From positions 1,451,501 through 1,515,500 of the forward strand of contig NZ_CP061813.1 of assembly GCF_014784055.1 (NCBI RefSeq): a DNA stretch of 64,000 nucleotides. The letters are read 5' to 3'. Below the pieces are notes generated by a model, which was not told where the DNA came from, made no database searches, and saw only the letters and a list, made by a program, of their open reading frames with translations. The stretch comes from Polaribacter haliotis (lineage in GTDB: Bacteria; Bacteroidota; Bacteroidia; Flavobacteriales; Flavobacteriaceae). Of the stretch, positions 16,150 to 25,544 are shown piece by piece. Every line of letters starts with the position of its first letter. Within the stretch, counting starts at the first letter, position 1. The translations under genes and the position numbers were made by a program.

Positions 16150-17454
16150 ATGAAAGACAAAATAAATATTTTTTGGTTTAGACGTGATTTAAGATTAGAT
16201 GACAATATCGGTTTTTACAATGCTTTAAAAAGTGAGTATCCTGTTCTCCCTATTTTTATTTTTGATGAAAATATTTTAGACAAACTACCAAAAGACGATG
16301 CAAGAGTCAACTTTATTTTTGATGAATTGCAAAAAATGAGAAAAACCTTACAAGATGAAAACGACAGTAGTTTGGCTATTTTTCATGGAACTCCAAAGAA
16401 TATTTATCAAAATTTAATAAAAGAATATAAAATAGATACTGTATTTACAAATAGAGATTATGAGCCGTATGCAAAAGAAAGAGATGAAGAAATAGAGAAA
16501 CTATTAGCTGATAGTAACATCAATTTTAAGACTTTTAAAGACCAAGTAATTTTCGAAAAAGACGAAGTTGTAAAAAAAGATGGTACTCCTTATGTGGTTT
16601 ATACGCCTTTCATGAAAGTGTGGAAAGAAAAATTTAAAACACATAATTTAGATATCTACTACACAAATTCTTTCCTAAAAAACTTGGTAAAAAATACATG
16701 TTTACCAAATCTCTCATTGTCAGATTTAGGTTTTACTAAATCGAAACAAGAAATTAAAGAGTACGATGTTAGGCCTACTTTAATTCAAGAATACGAAGAA
16801 ACTAGAAATTTTCCTGCGAAAGATTCCACTTCAAAACTGGGACCACATTTACGATTTGGAACGGTTAGTATTCGAAAAATGATTAAAAAAGCAACTGCAG
16901 AAAAAAACGAAATTTTCTGGCAAGAATTAATTTGGAGAGAATTTTTTATGCAGATTTTATGGCATTTTCCACAAACTCATAAAGAAGCCTTCAAATCGAA
17001 ATACGACAGAATTGAGTGGAGAAATAACGAAAAAGAGTTTAAAAAATGGTGCGAAGGTCAAACTGGTTACCCTTTAGTAGATGCAGGAATGCGTGAATTA
17101 AATGAAACTGGTTTTATGCACAATAGAGTAAGAATGTTAGTGGGTAGTTTTTTATGCAAACATTTATTAATCGATTGGAGATGGGGAGAAGCATATTTCG
17201 CAGAAAAATTACACGATTACGAAATGGCAAGTAATGTTGGTAATTGGCAATGGGTTGCAGGTTCTGGAGTTGATGCTTCGCCATATTTTAGAATTTTTAA
17301 TCCAACAACACAAATCAAAAAGTTCGATAAAGATTTAAAATATATTAAAAAGTGGGTTCCAGAATTTCAAGAATTAACGTATGCTAAAGAAATTGTAGAT
17401 CATAAAGAAGCAAGAGAACGTTGTTTAAAAACTTATAAAGAAGCTTTAAATTAA
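16150..17454 (+). CDS. phrB: Deoxyribodipyrimidine photolyase, class I type
   Basis: A 434-residue photolyase (MKDKINIFWFRRDLRLDDN). The ATG at 16150 is chosen because an earlier in-frame ATG (16132) would overlap the SRPBCC gene. The FAD domain shows FWQELIWREFFMQILW, GQTGYPLVDAGMRELN, TGFMHNRVRMLVGSFL, WGEAYFAEKLHDYEMASN and GNWQWVAGSGVDASPYFRIFNP, the classical class I set with the Trp residues of the electron-transfer chain. It repairs cyclobutane pyrimidine dimers with blue light. It is the fourth photolyase-family gene in the region. Confidence 0.95.
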   Translation: MKDKINIFWFRRDLRLDDNIGFYNALKSEYPVLPIFIFDENILDKLPKDDARVNFIFDELQKMRKTLQDENDSSLAIFHGTPKNIYQNLIKEYKIDTVFTNRDYEPYAKERDEEIEKLLADSNINFKTFKDQVIFEKDEVVKKDGTPYVVYTPFMKVWKEKFKTHNLDIYYTNSFLKNLVKNTCLPNLSLSDLGFTKSKQEIKEYDVRPTLIQEYEETRNFPAKDSTSKLGPHLRFGTVSIRKMIKKATAEKNEIFWQELIWREFFMQILWHFPQTHKEAFKSKYDRIEWRNNEKEFKKWCEGQTGYPLVDAGMRELNETGFMHNRVRMLVGSFLCKHLLIDWRWGEAYFAEKLHDYEMASNVGNWQWVAGSGVDASPYFRIFNPTTQIKKFDKDLKYIKKWVPEFQELTYAKEIVDHKEARERCLKTYKEALN

Positions 17455-17490
17455 TTTTCTTAACTTTATTGTCAACCAAAAATAAAATAT

Positions 17491-17853
17491 ATGAATACTT
17501 TAGAAGTTGCCAATAAATGGCGCCAAATGTGCCAAGAAGGAAAAAATTTAGAATGTATTACAGAGTTATATGCAGACAATGTAGTTAGTAGAGAAATGCC
17601 AGGTGTACCTCATGGAGAAGTTGTTTCCGGAAAACAAAATGTATTCGAAAAAAGTAAACAATGGTTAGAAGATGTTGTGGAATTCCACAGCAGTGAAATT
17701 TCTGAACCAGTTGTTGCAGACAATCATTTTACAAGCAAAATGAGTTTCGATGTTACATTTAAAAGTAGAGGAAGACAACAAATGGACGAAGTTTGCGTTT
17801 TTGAAGTACAGAATGGAAAGATTGCGAATGAGCAATTCTTTTACACTATGTAA
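17491..17853 (+). CDS. NTF2/SnoaL-like protein
   Basis: This 120-residue protein has the cone-shaped NTF2-like fold signatures: VANKWRQMCQEGKNLECITELYADNVVSREMP near the N-terminus, an EVVSGKQNVFEKSKQWLEDVV helix, and strands FTSKMSFDVTF and VCVFEVQNGKIANEQFFY. Catalytic identity cannot be told; the family includes isomerases, small-molecule binders and stress proteins. It follows the photolyase by 36 bp and precedes a terminator, so it closes the second operon. Confidence 0.85.
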   Translation: MNTLEVANKWRQMCQEGKNLECITELYADNVVSREMPGVPHGEVVSGKQNVFEKSKQWLEDVVEFHSSEISEPVVADNHFTSKMSFDVTFKSRGRQQMDEVCVFEVQNGKIANEQFFYTM

Positions 17854-17872
17854 AATTTATTATTCTTGTTAG

Positions 17873-17903
17873 AAAACTTCAATTTATTTTGGAGTTTTTT
17901 TTT
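17873..17903 (+). terminator. Terminator of the photolyase/stress operon
   Basis: AAAACTTCAA (17873-17882) pairs with TTGGAGTTTT (17889-17898) with one G-T wobble and a 6-nt loop, followed by more T. It lies 20 bp after the NTF2-like gene. Confidence 0.8.
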
Positions 17904-17974
17904 GCTAAAAAAAATCGTTTTTCTTTAGGTCAATTTTATTTTTTGTGTTTAATTTGCGCTCGTTAAAACAAAAA

Positions 17975-18048
17975 GCCGATGTAGCTCAGCTGGCTAGAGC
18001 AGCTGATTTGTAATCAGCAGGTCGTGGGTTCGAGTCCCTCCATCGGCT
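17975..18048 (+). tRNA. tRNA-Thr (anticodon UGU)
   Basis: A 74-nt cloverleaf: acceptor GCCGATG pairs with CATCGGC, discriminator T at 18048, D arm GCTCAGCTGGCTAGAGC, anticodon stem GCTGA/TCAGC around the loop TTTGTAA with anticodon TGT (18009-18011), and a T arm with GGTTCGAGTCC. CCA is not encoded. The anticodon reads ACA and other ACN codons, hence threonine. It stands alone between the stress operon and the lipid operon. Confidence 0.97.
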
Positions 18049-18057
18049 CTTTTTATT

Positions 18058-18091
18058 AAAAAGTCTCAAATTAATTTTTGAGACTTTTTTT
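18058..18091 (+). terminator. Terminator of the tRNA-Thr unit
   Basis: AAAGTCTCAAA pairs with TTTGAGACTTT around a short AT loop and runs into a T tract. It starts about 10 bp after the tRNA. The 246 bp from here to 18337 hold no ORF; they must carry the promoter of the lipid operon, but I see no clean TAnnTTTG box there. Confidence 0.9.
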
Positions 18092-18337
18092 GTTTTTAAA
18101 ATTTCATTTTAGAATTATTACTTAAGACAACTATATTATATAATTGACTTTCAATAATATACAAACAAAAACATCTTTTACAACAAGTAAAAAAAATCAA
18201 TTTAAAAAGTGTTTTGTAATTTTAGTAATACAATAAAAATCTAACGAATTTTCTTTATCTTGCAGAGTTGCGTGGTATTCTAGCAGCAATTTTTTGATCA
18301 ATTTTAGACTAAAAAGTCAACTTAATTATTTTGATAA

Positions 18338-20173
18338 ATGGCGAAAAAAGTAATAACAGAGCTTCTACAAGACGCAATTGAAACTTCAGCAGAGCAAATT
18401 TCTGGACAAGATGCAACTTTTTTATATGCAGATTCACCTTCAAGTCCTATGCACATTGCTACATTAACAATTGTGGAAGGCTCTTTAAAATTTGAGGATT
18501 TTAGAGAAATGGTCGCTTCTAAATTACATTTAATTCCGAAATTTAGAAAAAGATTGGTAAATGTGCCATTAAAATTAGATTATCCTTATTGGGCAGATGA
18601 CCCAAATTTTGATATTGATTTGCATTTGAATCGATTAAAATTGCCAGATCCAGCAAATTGGAAAACCTTAAGAGATTTAACATCGAATATTTTTAGCAGT
18701 TCTTTAGATTTAAAAAGACCTTTATGGTCCGTTTATTTTATTGAAGGTTTAGATGAAATTAACCAAATACCTAAAGGTTCTGTAGGAATTGTTACCAAAG
18801 TACATCATGTAATGGTCGATGGTAGTTCTGGTGTTGGTATTATGGGATTGCTGTTTGATAAAGATGAAAAAGCAGAAGATAAAAAACCAGCAAAACCAAA
18901 ACCATTTGACCCAGAACCTTTGCCAGATGAATTGAGTTTACTTTTAAAAAGCACCTATAGTTTTCTTAAAAACCCTTTAAAAATTCCGAAATTAGTTAGC
19001 GAAACTGCTGTTTCTATGATGAAAGGAAAAATAAATGCGCAACTTAAAAACAAAAGAACGTTTCAAAAAAGTGCATATCCTGTTCCAAAAACTATTTTTA
19101 ATGGCTCTGTTTCACCAAAGAGAACTTGGGGAACTGCTATTTTATCTTTCGAAAGAATAAACACGCTTCGTAAAATAATGGACGTTAGTATTAACGATAT
19201 TATTTTGGCAATCTGTGCTGGTGGAATTCGTAAATATTTAGAAGAAAGAGAGCAATTACCTGTACAACCTTTAGTTGCAAATGTTCCTATTTCTATTCGA
19301 GTAAAAGGTGAAAAACAAAAAATGAACAATCAAATTTCTAACATGTTGGTTAGAATTGCAACGCATATAAAAGACCCAATTGAAAGATTAGAATATATAC
19401 AAGAACAAACCAATTTAGGAAAAACAAGACACAAAGCTGTTGGAGCAAAATCTTTAGCAAAAATGGCAGATGCTGTTCCTTTTGGGCTGGCAAATTTAGC
19501 TGCTGGTTTGTATAGTAAATACAATATTAAAGAATTTCACAGACCACCTTTTAATGTTACAATTACAAATGTTCCTGGACCAAAAGGTTTGCTCTATTTA
19601 AAAGGTCATAAAATTGTTGGTATTTTTGGATTAACGCCTGTTTTAGATGGTTTTGGGTTAATTATTGCTGCTTTTAGTTATAATGGACAAGTAACAATTA
19701 CAACAACTTCGGATGCGAAAACAATGCCAGATGCTGATAAATTTTCAAGATATATTAGAGATTCTGCAAACGAATTAGAAGAAATTATTCTAAAAAAGAA
19801 AGAAGAAAAAACAGTTTCTAAAGTAATTAAATTTAAAAGTATCTCTTTCTTTAATTCCTTTAGAAAGTTCTTAAAAGAAAACAAATATTTAGATAAAAAA
19901 CTAAAAGCTGTGTATAGTTTTGAGGTTCATCAAAATGAAACCATTGCATATTGGACATTAGATTTCTCTAAAAAAGAACCTTCTTTAAGTAAGAAAAAAA
20001 CCGCAAAAGTAAATACAGTCATCACAATTGATGATACTATTTTATACGATGTTTTTAAAGGAAAATTATTATTGGAAGAACTTATAATTCAAGAAAGAAT
20101 AAAATTCACAGGAACAAAAAAAGACACAGATTTAATCTTAAAATTAATGTCAACTTTTTTAGAGAAAGCATAA
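18338..20173 (+). CDS. Wax ester synthase/diacylglycerol acyltransferase with C-terminal SCP2-like domain
   Basis: This 611-residue protein has the WS/DGAT catalytic motif HHVMVDG (156-162, HHxxxDG) and the usual fold elements: LIPKFRKRLVNVP, SVNDII-like DVSINDIILAICAGGIRKYL, LVANVPISIRVKGE, NVTITNVPGPKGLLY and a GFGLIIAAFSYNGQVTI strand. The family joins acyl-CoA with DAG or a fatty alcohol, making triacylglycerol or wax esters. Residues 500-611 are an extra domain (VYSFEVHQNETIAYWTLDF, TVITIDDTILYDVFKGKL) that looks like an SCP2 lipid-carrier domain. Five further lipid genes follow with minimal gaps; the next starts directly after the stop. A storage-lipid role is strongly suggested. Confidence 0.93.
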   Translation: MAKKVITELLQDAIETSAEQISGQDATFLYADSPSSPMHIATLTIVEGSLKFEDFREMVASKLHLIPKFRKRLVNVPLKLDYPYWADDPNFDIDLHLNRLKLPDPANWKTLRDLTSNIFSSSLDLKRPLWSVYFIEGLDEINQIPKGSVGIVTKVHHVMVDGSSGVGIMGLLFDKDEKAEDKKPAKPKPFDPEPLPDELSLLLKSTYSFLKNPLKIPKLVSETAVSMMKGKINAQLKNKRTFQKSAYPVPKTIFNGSVSPKRTWGTAILSFERINTLRKIMDVSINDIILAICAGGIRKYLEEREQLPVQPLVANVPISIRVKGEKQKMNNQISNMLVRIATHIKDPIERLEYIQEQTNLGKTRHKAVGAKSLAKMADAVPFGLANLAAGLYSKYNIKEFHRPPFNVTITNVPGPKGLLYLKGHKIVGIFGLTPVLDGFGLIIAAFSYNGQVTITTTSDAKTMPDADKFSRYIRDSANELEEIILKKKEEKTVSKVIKFKSISFFNSFRKFLKENKYLDKKLKAVYSFEVHQNETIAYWTLDFSKKEPSLSKKKTAKVNTVITIDDTILYDVFKGKLLLEELIIQERIKFTGTKKDTDLILKLMSTFLEKA

Positions 20174-21106
20174 ATGGTGTTTATTACAGATACATATAAA
20201 ACTAAAGACGAGGAAACTATTTTTTACTATAAATGGGAAGTGAAAAAAATGCCTTTAAAAGGTATTGTTCAAATTTCTCATGGAGTTGGCGAACATGCAG
20301 GTCGTTATCATTCTATTGCAAAACTTTTACAAGAAAAAGGGTATGAAGTCTATGCAAACGATCATAGAGTTCATGGAAAATCTGCCGAAAATAAAAATGA
20401 TTTAGGTTTTTATGATGGTGATAATTATTTTGATGACGCCATAAATGATATGCGTCAATTAACAGAAATCATTAAAAACGAACATCCGAATAAAAAAATA
20501 ATTCTATTTGGTCATAGCATGGGTTCTTTATTAAGTAGAGATTATGTTACAAAATATGGCGACGATTTAGAAGCTTTAATTCTTTCTGGAACTGCCAGTT
20601 TTATGAAAGGTTTGGGAACTTTTGGTTTGTATAGCGCAAAAGTTATCAGCAAATTTAAAGGAAGAGAAAGAAGCAATCAACTATTAAAATCGGTGTTTTT
20701 TTCTGAATTTAATAAGAAATTTAAACCCAACAGAACAAAAGTAGATTGGATTAGTAGAGATGAAAATGAAGTCGATTTATTTGAAGCTGACCCATACAGA
20801 ATAGAAGATTTTTCTTTGAGTGTCTTTTTAGATATTTTAAAAGGAAGTAAAAAAATAAACGAGAAATCAACTTTCAAGAAAACACCAAAAGCATTACCGA
20901 TTTTTATTTTTTCGGGTGATAAAGATCCTGTAGGAGAAATGGGTGAAGGTGTAAAAAGAGTTGCAGAAAATTATAAAAAAGCAGGAATTAAAGACTTGAC
21001 TTTAAAATTATATGAAGGAGGAAGACATGAGATGTTGAATGAAGTGAACAAAGAAGAAGTTCAGCAAGATGTAATTAATTGGTTAGAAAAAAGGACGAAA
21101 GTCTAA
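20174..21106 (+). CDS. Alpha/beta hydrolase, monoacylglycerol lipase-like
   Basis: A 310-residue serine hydrolase of the lysophospholipase/monoglyceride lipase group. It shows IVQISHGVGEHAGRYHSIAKLL (oxyanion-hole HG), YANDHRVHGKS, the nucleophile elbow GHSMG with Ser115, the acid region FSGDKDPVGE, and the histidine in YEGGRHEMLNE. It has no signal peptide, so it acts in the cytosol. The gene directly abuts WS/DGAT, which suggests mobilisation or remodelling of the glycerides the operon makes. Confidence 0.92.
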   Translation: MVFITDTYKTKDEETIFYYKWEVKKMPLKGIVQISHGVGEHAGRYHSIAKLLQEKGYEVYANDHRVHGKSAENKNDLGFYDGDNYFDDAINDMRQLTEIIKNEHPNKKIILFGHSMGSLLSRDYVTKYGDDLEALILSGTASFMKGLGTFGLYSAKVISKFKGRERSNQLLKSVFFSEFNKKFKPNRTKVDWISRDENEVDLFEADPYRIEDFSLSVFLDILKGSKKINEKSTFKKTPKALPIFIFSGDKDPVGEMGEGVKRVAENYKKAGIKDLTLKLYEGGRHEMLNEVNKEEVQQDVINWLEKRTKV

Positions 21107-21116
21107 AACTCAAAAC

Positions 21117-22277
21117 ATGGAAAACAACAAAACACTCTATACATCATTTACCAAATTGGCTTTAAAAGTTGCAATGTCTAAAGGAATAACATTAAAAAAA
21201 GCCAAAGAAATAGTTATTCAAAAGTTTGAATTACATCCTTTTGAAAAAATGATTGTTGGTCTAATTGACAGTAAAAAATTAATCAGAAAAGATGTAGACT
21301 CATTATTAAAAGACTGTATTTCAGTCTGTGAAGATTTTGGGCCTGATAGAGATTATGTCACTTTAATTATTGTTTTAGAAAGAATTGATAAAATAAAAGC
21401 GACAAAAAAAGGAACAGATACTATTTCTGCAAGAATTTTATTGACCTTTAAAAATCAGATTGATAATATCAATACAAAAATTGATGCTCCTCCTCTATTC
21501 AATGCCTTATTAGAAACAAGATCTGCTATTGAATGGGTAACCATGTTTGGTATTTATCCTTTTATTCCAAAGCACAAAGCCAGCAAAAACAAACCTGTTT
21601 TATTAATGCCTCCATATTTAGGTAATGATGTTTCTACAACTTTTGTACGTAATTATTTAAAATCTGTTGGTTTTAAAACCTATAAATGGGAATTGGGTGT
21701 AAATATGATCAACTCTAAATATTTACCAAAATTGATCGAAAAATTAGATGAAATTTTCGAGAAACATCAAGAAAAAGTAAGTCTTGTAGGTTGGTCTGGT
21801 GGTGGAATTTTCGCAAAAATAATCGCCAATAGATATCCAGATAAAGTAGAACAATTAATTACTATTGGCTCGCCAGTTTGGGGAGTTAAAAACATGAAAA
21901 CACCTTTGGTAAGAATGTTAGAATTTTTAAGAGGAAAAACTTTAAGAGCCAGAAATGATAAATTTATACACGAATTGGAGGAAATACCAAATGTTCCTGT
22001 AACGTGTATTTACACAAAAACAGACGGACTTTTACCTTGGAAACATTGTATGGAGGCAGAAACGTTGAGAAGTGACATCAAAAACATTGAAGTTTTTGGA
22101 AGTCATTGTGGAATGGGCGCAAATGCATCCGTTTTATTAACTGTAGCAAATTCCCTAAACAAAAACATTACTGGTAAAGAACCTAAAGGAATTATTACCA
22201 AAGTTGAAAGTTTATTTTTTCCAAAGTTTTGGGAACAAAAAGGCGTTTCTAAATTCACAAATCTATTTTTTAATTGA
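21117..22277 (+). CDS. Alpha/beta hydrolase with long helical N-terminal domain
   Basis: This 386-residue protein has a charged helical N-terminal half (1-155) followed by a hydrolase core: KPVLLMPPYLGNDVSTTFVRNYL, the nucleophile elbow GWSGG (Ser227), IYTKTDGLLPW (acid) and GSHCGMGANASV (His). A Ser instead of the Cys of PHA synthases at the elbow argues against polyester synthesis. Related proteins are annotated as esterase- or lipase-like in lipid operons. It lies 10 bp after the monoglyceride-lipase gene and its stop falls just before the acyltransferase start, so the genes are one transcript. Substrate unknown. Confidence 0.85.
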   Translation: MENNKTLYTSFTKLALKVAMSKGITLKKAKEIVIQKFELHPFEKMIVGLIDSKKLIRKDVDSLLKDCISVCEDFGPDRDYVTLIIVLERIDKIKATKKGTDTISARILLTFKNQIDNINTKIDAPPLFNALLETRSAIEWVTMFGIYPFIPKHKASKNKPVLLMPPYLGNDVSTTFVRNYLKSVGFKTYKWELGVNMINSKYLPKLIEKLDEIFEKHQEKVSLVGWSGGGIFAKIIANRYPDKVEQLITIGSPVWGVKNMKTPLVRMLEFLRGKTLRARNDKFIHELEEIPNVPVTCIYTKTDGLLPWKHCMEAETLRSDIKNIEVFGSHCGMGANASVLLTVANSLNKNITGKEPKGIITKVESLFFPKFWEQKGVSKFTNLFFN

Positions 22278-22279
22278 TT

Positions 22280-25200
22280 ATGGAACACACAATGCAAAAC
22301 ATTATTCAGCATGCTGAATTTCAAAATAGTCTTAAAGAAATTGCAAAAGAATTAAAATTAGACCTTTCTGAAGTTCAAAAAACGGCTGGAAATTGTATTG
22401 AGGAATTATATTCTCAACAACATCCAATTGCAAATACAGTTTCTGTAAGAGGTTTTCAATATTTGCTTTCAAAAGCTTACAATGACAAAATAGATATTGA
22501 TCCAAGAGAAATAAAAAAATTAATGAAAATTATGCGACAAAACTCTGTTGCATTTATTTTAACCCATAAAACCTATTTAGATACTGTTGTTTTAGTAAGC
22601 ACTTTAGCACGTTATGGAATGCCAATTCCGTTTTCTTTTGGTGGTATAAATTTAGCGTTTCCAGGATTTAAACAATTGGGAAAAAACTCTGGATTAATTT
22701 TTATAAGAAGAAGTTTTAAAGACGATATTATTTACAAAGCTGCATTAAGACATTACATTGCTTCTTTAATTGAAAATGGCGATCATCTTACTTGGAATAT
22801 TGAAGGAACGCGTTCCAGAACAGGTAAAATTGTCTATCCTCAAATGGGGATTTTAAAATACATTATGGAAGGTGAAAAACAAAGCACCAAAGACATTAAA
22901 TACATACCAGTTTCTATTGTGTATGATTTAATTCCGGATGTAAAAGAAATGATGGAAGAAGGAAAAGGCAAGGAAAAAAAGTCTGAAAACGTTGCTGCTT
23001 TTATTAAATATTTTAAAAAATTAGGAAATGAATTTGGGAAAGCAGCCATTCGTTTTGGCGATCCTGTAAATGCAAGTGCGCATCAAAATGCCATAATTCC
23101 AGATATTGAAGAAGACAGTTATTCAGACAAAAACACATTGCCAAGATTTGCTTTTGAGTTGATTCATAAAGCAAATATGATAACTCCTGTAACCACAGTT
23201 TCTTTAGTTTGCAACGTACTTTTAAGCAGTTTTGCACTCACCAAAAAAGAGTTAGAGTTTAGTGTTTTTAAATTGATGAATTATATAGAACAACGAAAAG
23301 AAGATGTTCTAATAGACAGAGGAAATAGCATTGCAGTTACTGTTCAAAAAGCATTAAATCTTTTGAAAAGTGCTGGAATTGTTCAGAAAAACAAAGCAGG
23401 TTATAAAACACAATATAGTTTAACTCAAAATGAGTTTTTAACGGCTACTTATTATGCAAATATAGCTTCTGCTCATTTGTATCACAGAGCTTTTATAGAA
23501 ATGGCTTTGGTAAAAATTAAAGATGAAAAAACGGATAGAATTTTATCTTTTTGGACAGAAATAATGCGCCTTCGAAATTTATTTAAGTTTGAATTTTTCT
23601 ATACCAACAAACCACAATTCAGTAGTGAAATTGAAGCTGAATTAGAATTATTTGACAAAAATTGGAGAGCAATTATTAGCAACCCAGAAGGAGATATTGA
23701 TAAATTATTATCGAAACAAGAGTTATTTGTTTCAAAAGCAATTCTTCAAATTTATTTGGAAGCAAATAAAGTAGTTTGTCACACCTTACATACTTGGGAT
23801 TTAGAAGATGATTTTAACGATATCGATTTTATAGAACTATGTCTTTTTAAAGGAAAAGAATTGCATTGGCAATCTCGAATTAGCAGATTAGATAGTGTTT
23901 CTAAACCATTTTTGGTAAGTGCTTTACGTTTGGCAAAAAACAGCAAACTAACTCCTATTGATAAAAAAATAGATTTTAAAGAATTAGATATTTGGATGGA
24001 TTTGTTAGACAATTTAACAGAACGTCTAAATTATCTTCGTAGATTAGAAGTTGTCATCAACAAAAAAAGCATTCAACAAAACAATGAATTGGAAGCAGAA
24101 ATTGTTCCTGGTTCAGAACTAAATAGTGTTTCTAAACAAATCGAAAAACAAGAAGAAGGGCCACATATTGCTGCTTTTTTCGATTTAGACAGAACGTTAA
24201 TCAATGATTTTTCAGCAAAGAAATTCATGCAATCGAGATTATTTAGTGGAAAATCTACCGCCAAAGAATTGCTTTCTCAATTTGCAACAATATTAATTTA
24301 TGCAGCTGGAAATAGAGATTTTGAAATTCTAACAAAAATTTCTGCATCTGGTGTAAAAGGAATCAAAGAAAAAGATTTTTACGATTTAGGTGAAGAAGTG
24401 TATGCAAATCATTTAGCAAATACAATTTATCCAGAATCTAGAGCATTAATAGCATCACATTTAGAAAAAGGACATCAAGTTGTTATTATTTCTGCAGCAA
24501 CACGTTATCAAGTAACTCCAATTGCCAACGAATTAGGAATTACTGATATTTACTGTACAGAGATGGAAATCCGAAAAGGAAAATTCACAGGTTCTATTAG
24601 TGAAATGTGTTGGGCAGAAGGAAAAGCGAAAGCTGGAAGAAAGTTTGCAAAATTAAATAATATCGATTTATCTAAAAGTTTCTTTTACACAGACAGTATA
24701 GATGATTTCCCATTAATGGAAATTGTTGGAAATCCGGTTGCAACTAATCCAGACAGTAGATTGTCGCAAGTTGCTTTCGAAAGTAATTGGCCAATTCTTC
24801 GTTTTAAAGAAACTAAAAAGAAACCAATTATTAATGGCGTAAGAACTGCTTTGGCAGGCGCAAGTATTTATCCATCAGCATTTAAAGGCTTAGTAACTGG
24901 GACTTTAAAAATGTCGAGACAAGAAGGTGCAAATGCAACTTTTGCAAGTATTGGCGATTTAGGAACAAAATTGGCTGGATTAGATATTGCAGTAAAAGGA
25001 AAACATAATTTAGAAGATTTTAGACCCGCTGTTTTTTGTTTCAACCACCAAAGTTCTGCGGATTTTTTCATTTTGATGAAATTATTAAGAAAAGACATTG
25101 CTGGAGTTGCAAAAAAGGAATTAGAATACACACCAATGGGACCAATTTTTAAAGCTATGGGTGCTATTTTTATCGACAGATCTGACAAAACAAAAGCAAT

Positions 25201-25525
25201 TGCAGCCATGAAACCTGCTGTACAAGCTTTAAAAGATGGAATTTCTATAGTAATTGCGCCAGAAGGAACCAGAAGTGGAACTAAAACTTTAGGGAAATTT
25301 AAAAAAGGTGCGTTTCATTTAGCAATGAAAGGTGGAGTTCCAATTATACCAATTGTAATTAAAAACGCATATATGGCAATGCCAAAAGGAAGTAAAATGT
25401 TTAAACCAACGCATATAGAAGTGGTTGTTTTAGATCCTGTAGATACTTCTGAATGGAAACCAAAAAATATAGATACGTACGTGGAAGATGTTCGTAATTT
25501 ATTTCAGAAAGAATTAGAAAATTAA
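22280..25525 (+). CDS. Trifunctional fusion: PlsB-like GPAT, HAD phosphatase-like, PlsC-like acyltransferase
   Basis: A 1081-residue fusion. Residues 80-290 carry the acyltransferase block of the PlsB type: HKTYLD (H96xxxxD101) and NIEGTRSRTG (E175-R178). A helical linker spans 300-600. Residues 628-830 are a HAD-IB domain with the nucleophile DLDRT (D635, D637). Residues 905-1081 are a PlsC domain with NHQSSAD (H923xxxxD928) and PEGTRSG. This suggests G3P to lysophosphatidate to phosphatidate, with a possible phosphatase step. ATG 22280 is preferred over a TTG at 22274 inside the upstream stop. Mycobacterial plsB2/plsC genes beside a TAG-synthase gene are the nearest analogue I know. Confidence 0.9.
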   Translation: MEHTMQNIIQHAEFQNSLKEIAKELKLDLSEVQKTAGNCIEELYSQQHPIANTVSVRGFQYLLSKAYNDKIDIDPREIKKLMKIMRQNSVAFILTHKTYLDTVVLVSTLARYGMPIPFSFGGINLAFPGFKQLGKNSGLIFIRRSFKDDIIYKAALRHYIASLIENGDHLTWNIEGTRSRTGKIVYPQMGILKYIMEGEKQSTKDIKYIPVSIVYDLIPDVKEMMEEGKGKEKKSENVAAFIKYFKKLGNEFGKAAIRFGDPVNASAHQNAIIPDIEEDSYSDKNTLPRFAFELIHKANMITPVTTVSLVCNVLLSSFALTKKELEFSVFKLMNYIEQRKEDVLIDRGNSIAVTVQKALNLLKSAGIVQKNKAGYKTQYSLTQNEFLTATYYANIASAHLYHRAFIEMALVKIKDEKTDRILSFWTEIMRLRNLFKFEFFYTNKPQFSSEIEAELELFDKNWRAIISNPEGDIDKLLSKQELFVSKAILQIYLEANKVVCHTLHTWDLEDDFNDIDFIELCLFKGKELHWQSRISRLDSVSKPFLVSALRLAKNSKLTPIDKKIDFKELDIWMDLLDNLTERLNYLRRLEVVINKKSIQQNNELEAEIVPGSELNSVSKQIEKQEEGPHIAAFFDLDRTLINDFSAKKFMQSRLFSGKSTAKELLSQFATILIYAAGNRDFEILTKISASGVKGIKEKDFYDLGEEVYANHLANTIYPESRALIASHLEKGHQVVIISAATRYQVTPIANELGITDIYCTEMEIRKGKFTGSISEMCWAEGKAKAGRKFAKLNNIDLSKSFFYTDSIDDFPLMEIVGNPVATNPDSRLSQVAFESNWPILRFKETKKKPIINGVRTALAGASIYPSAFKGLVTGTLKMSRQEGANATFASIGDLGTKLAGLDIAVKGKHNLEDFRPAVFCFNHQSSADFFILMKLLRKDIAGVAKKELEYTPMGPIFKAMGAIFIDRSDKTKAIAAMKPAVQALKDGISIVIAPEGTRSGTKTLGKFKKGAFHLAMKGGVPIIPIVIKNAYMAMPKGSKMFKPTHIEVVVLDPVDTSEWKPKNIDTYVEDVRNLFQKELEN

Positions 25526-25544
25526 TCAACTAAAAATACATTTT

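Noticed and set aside
3314..17853. A cobalamin-type light sensor (CarH/LitR) or rhodopsin in the photolyase cluster
   Set aside because: No MerR/B12-binding or seven-helix retinal protein is encoded in the window; only TetR-like and BTAD regulators are found.
17975..18048. tRNA-Thr as an integration site of a genomic island
   Set aside because: No integrase, no direct repeat of the tRNA 3' end and no flanking atypical genes were seen; both neighbours look native.
21117..22277. PHA synthase for polyester granules, to go with the phasin-like genes
   Set aside because: The nucleophile elbow is GWSGG with Ser; PHA synthases have Cys at that position.
24868..25209. 113-residue open frame antisense to the acyltransferase fusion
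   Set aside because: It covers the PlsC active-site region, which is strongly conserved on the plus strand; no start context or motif supports it.
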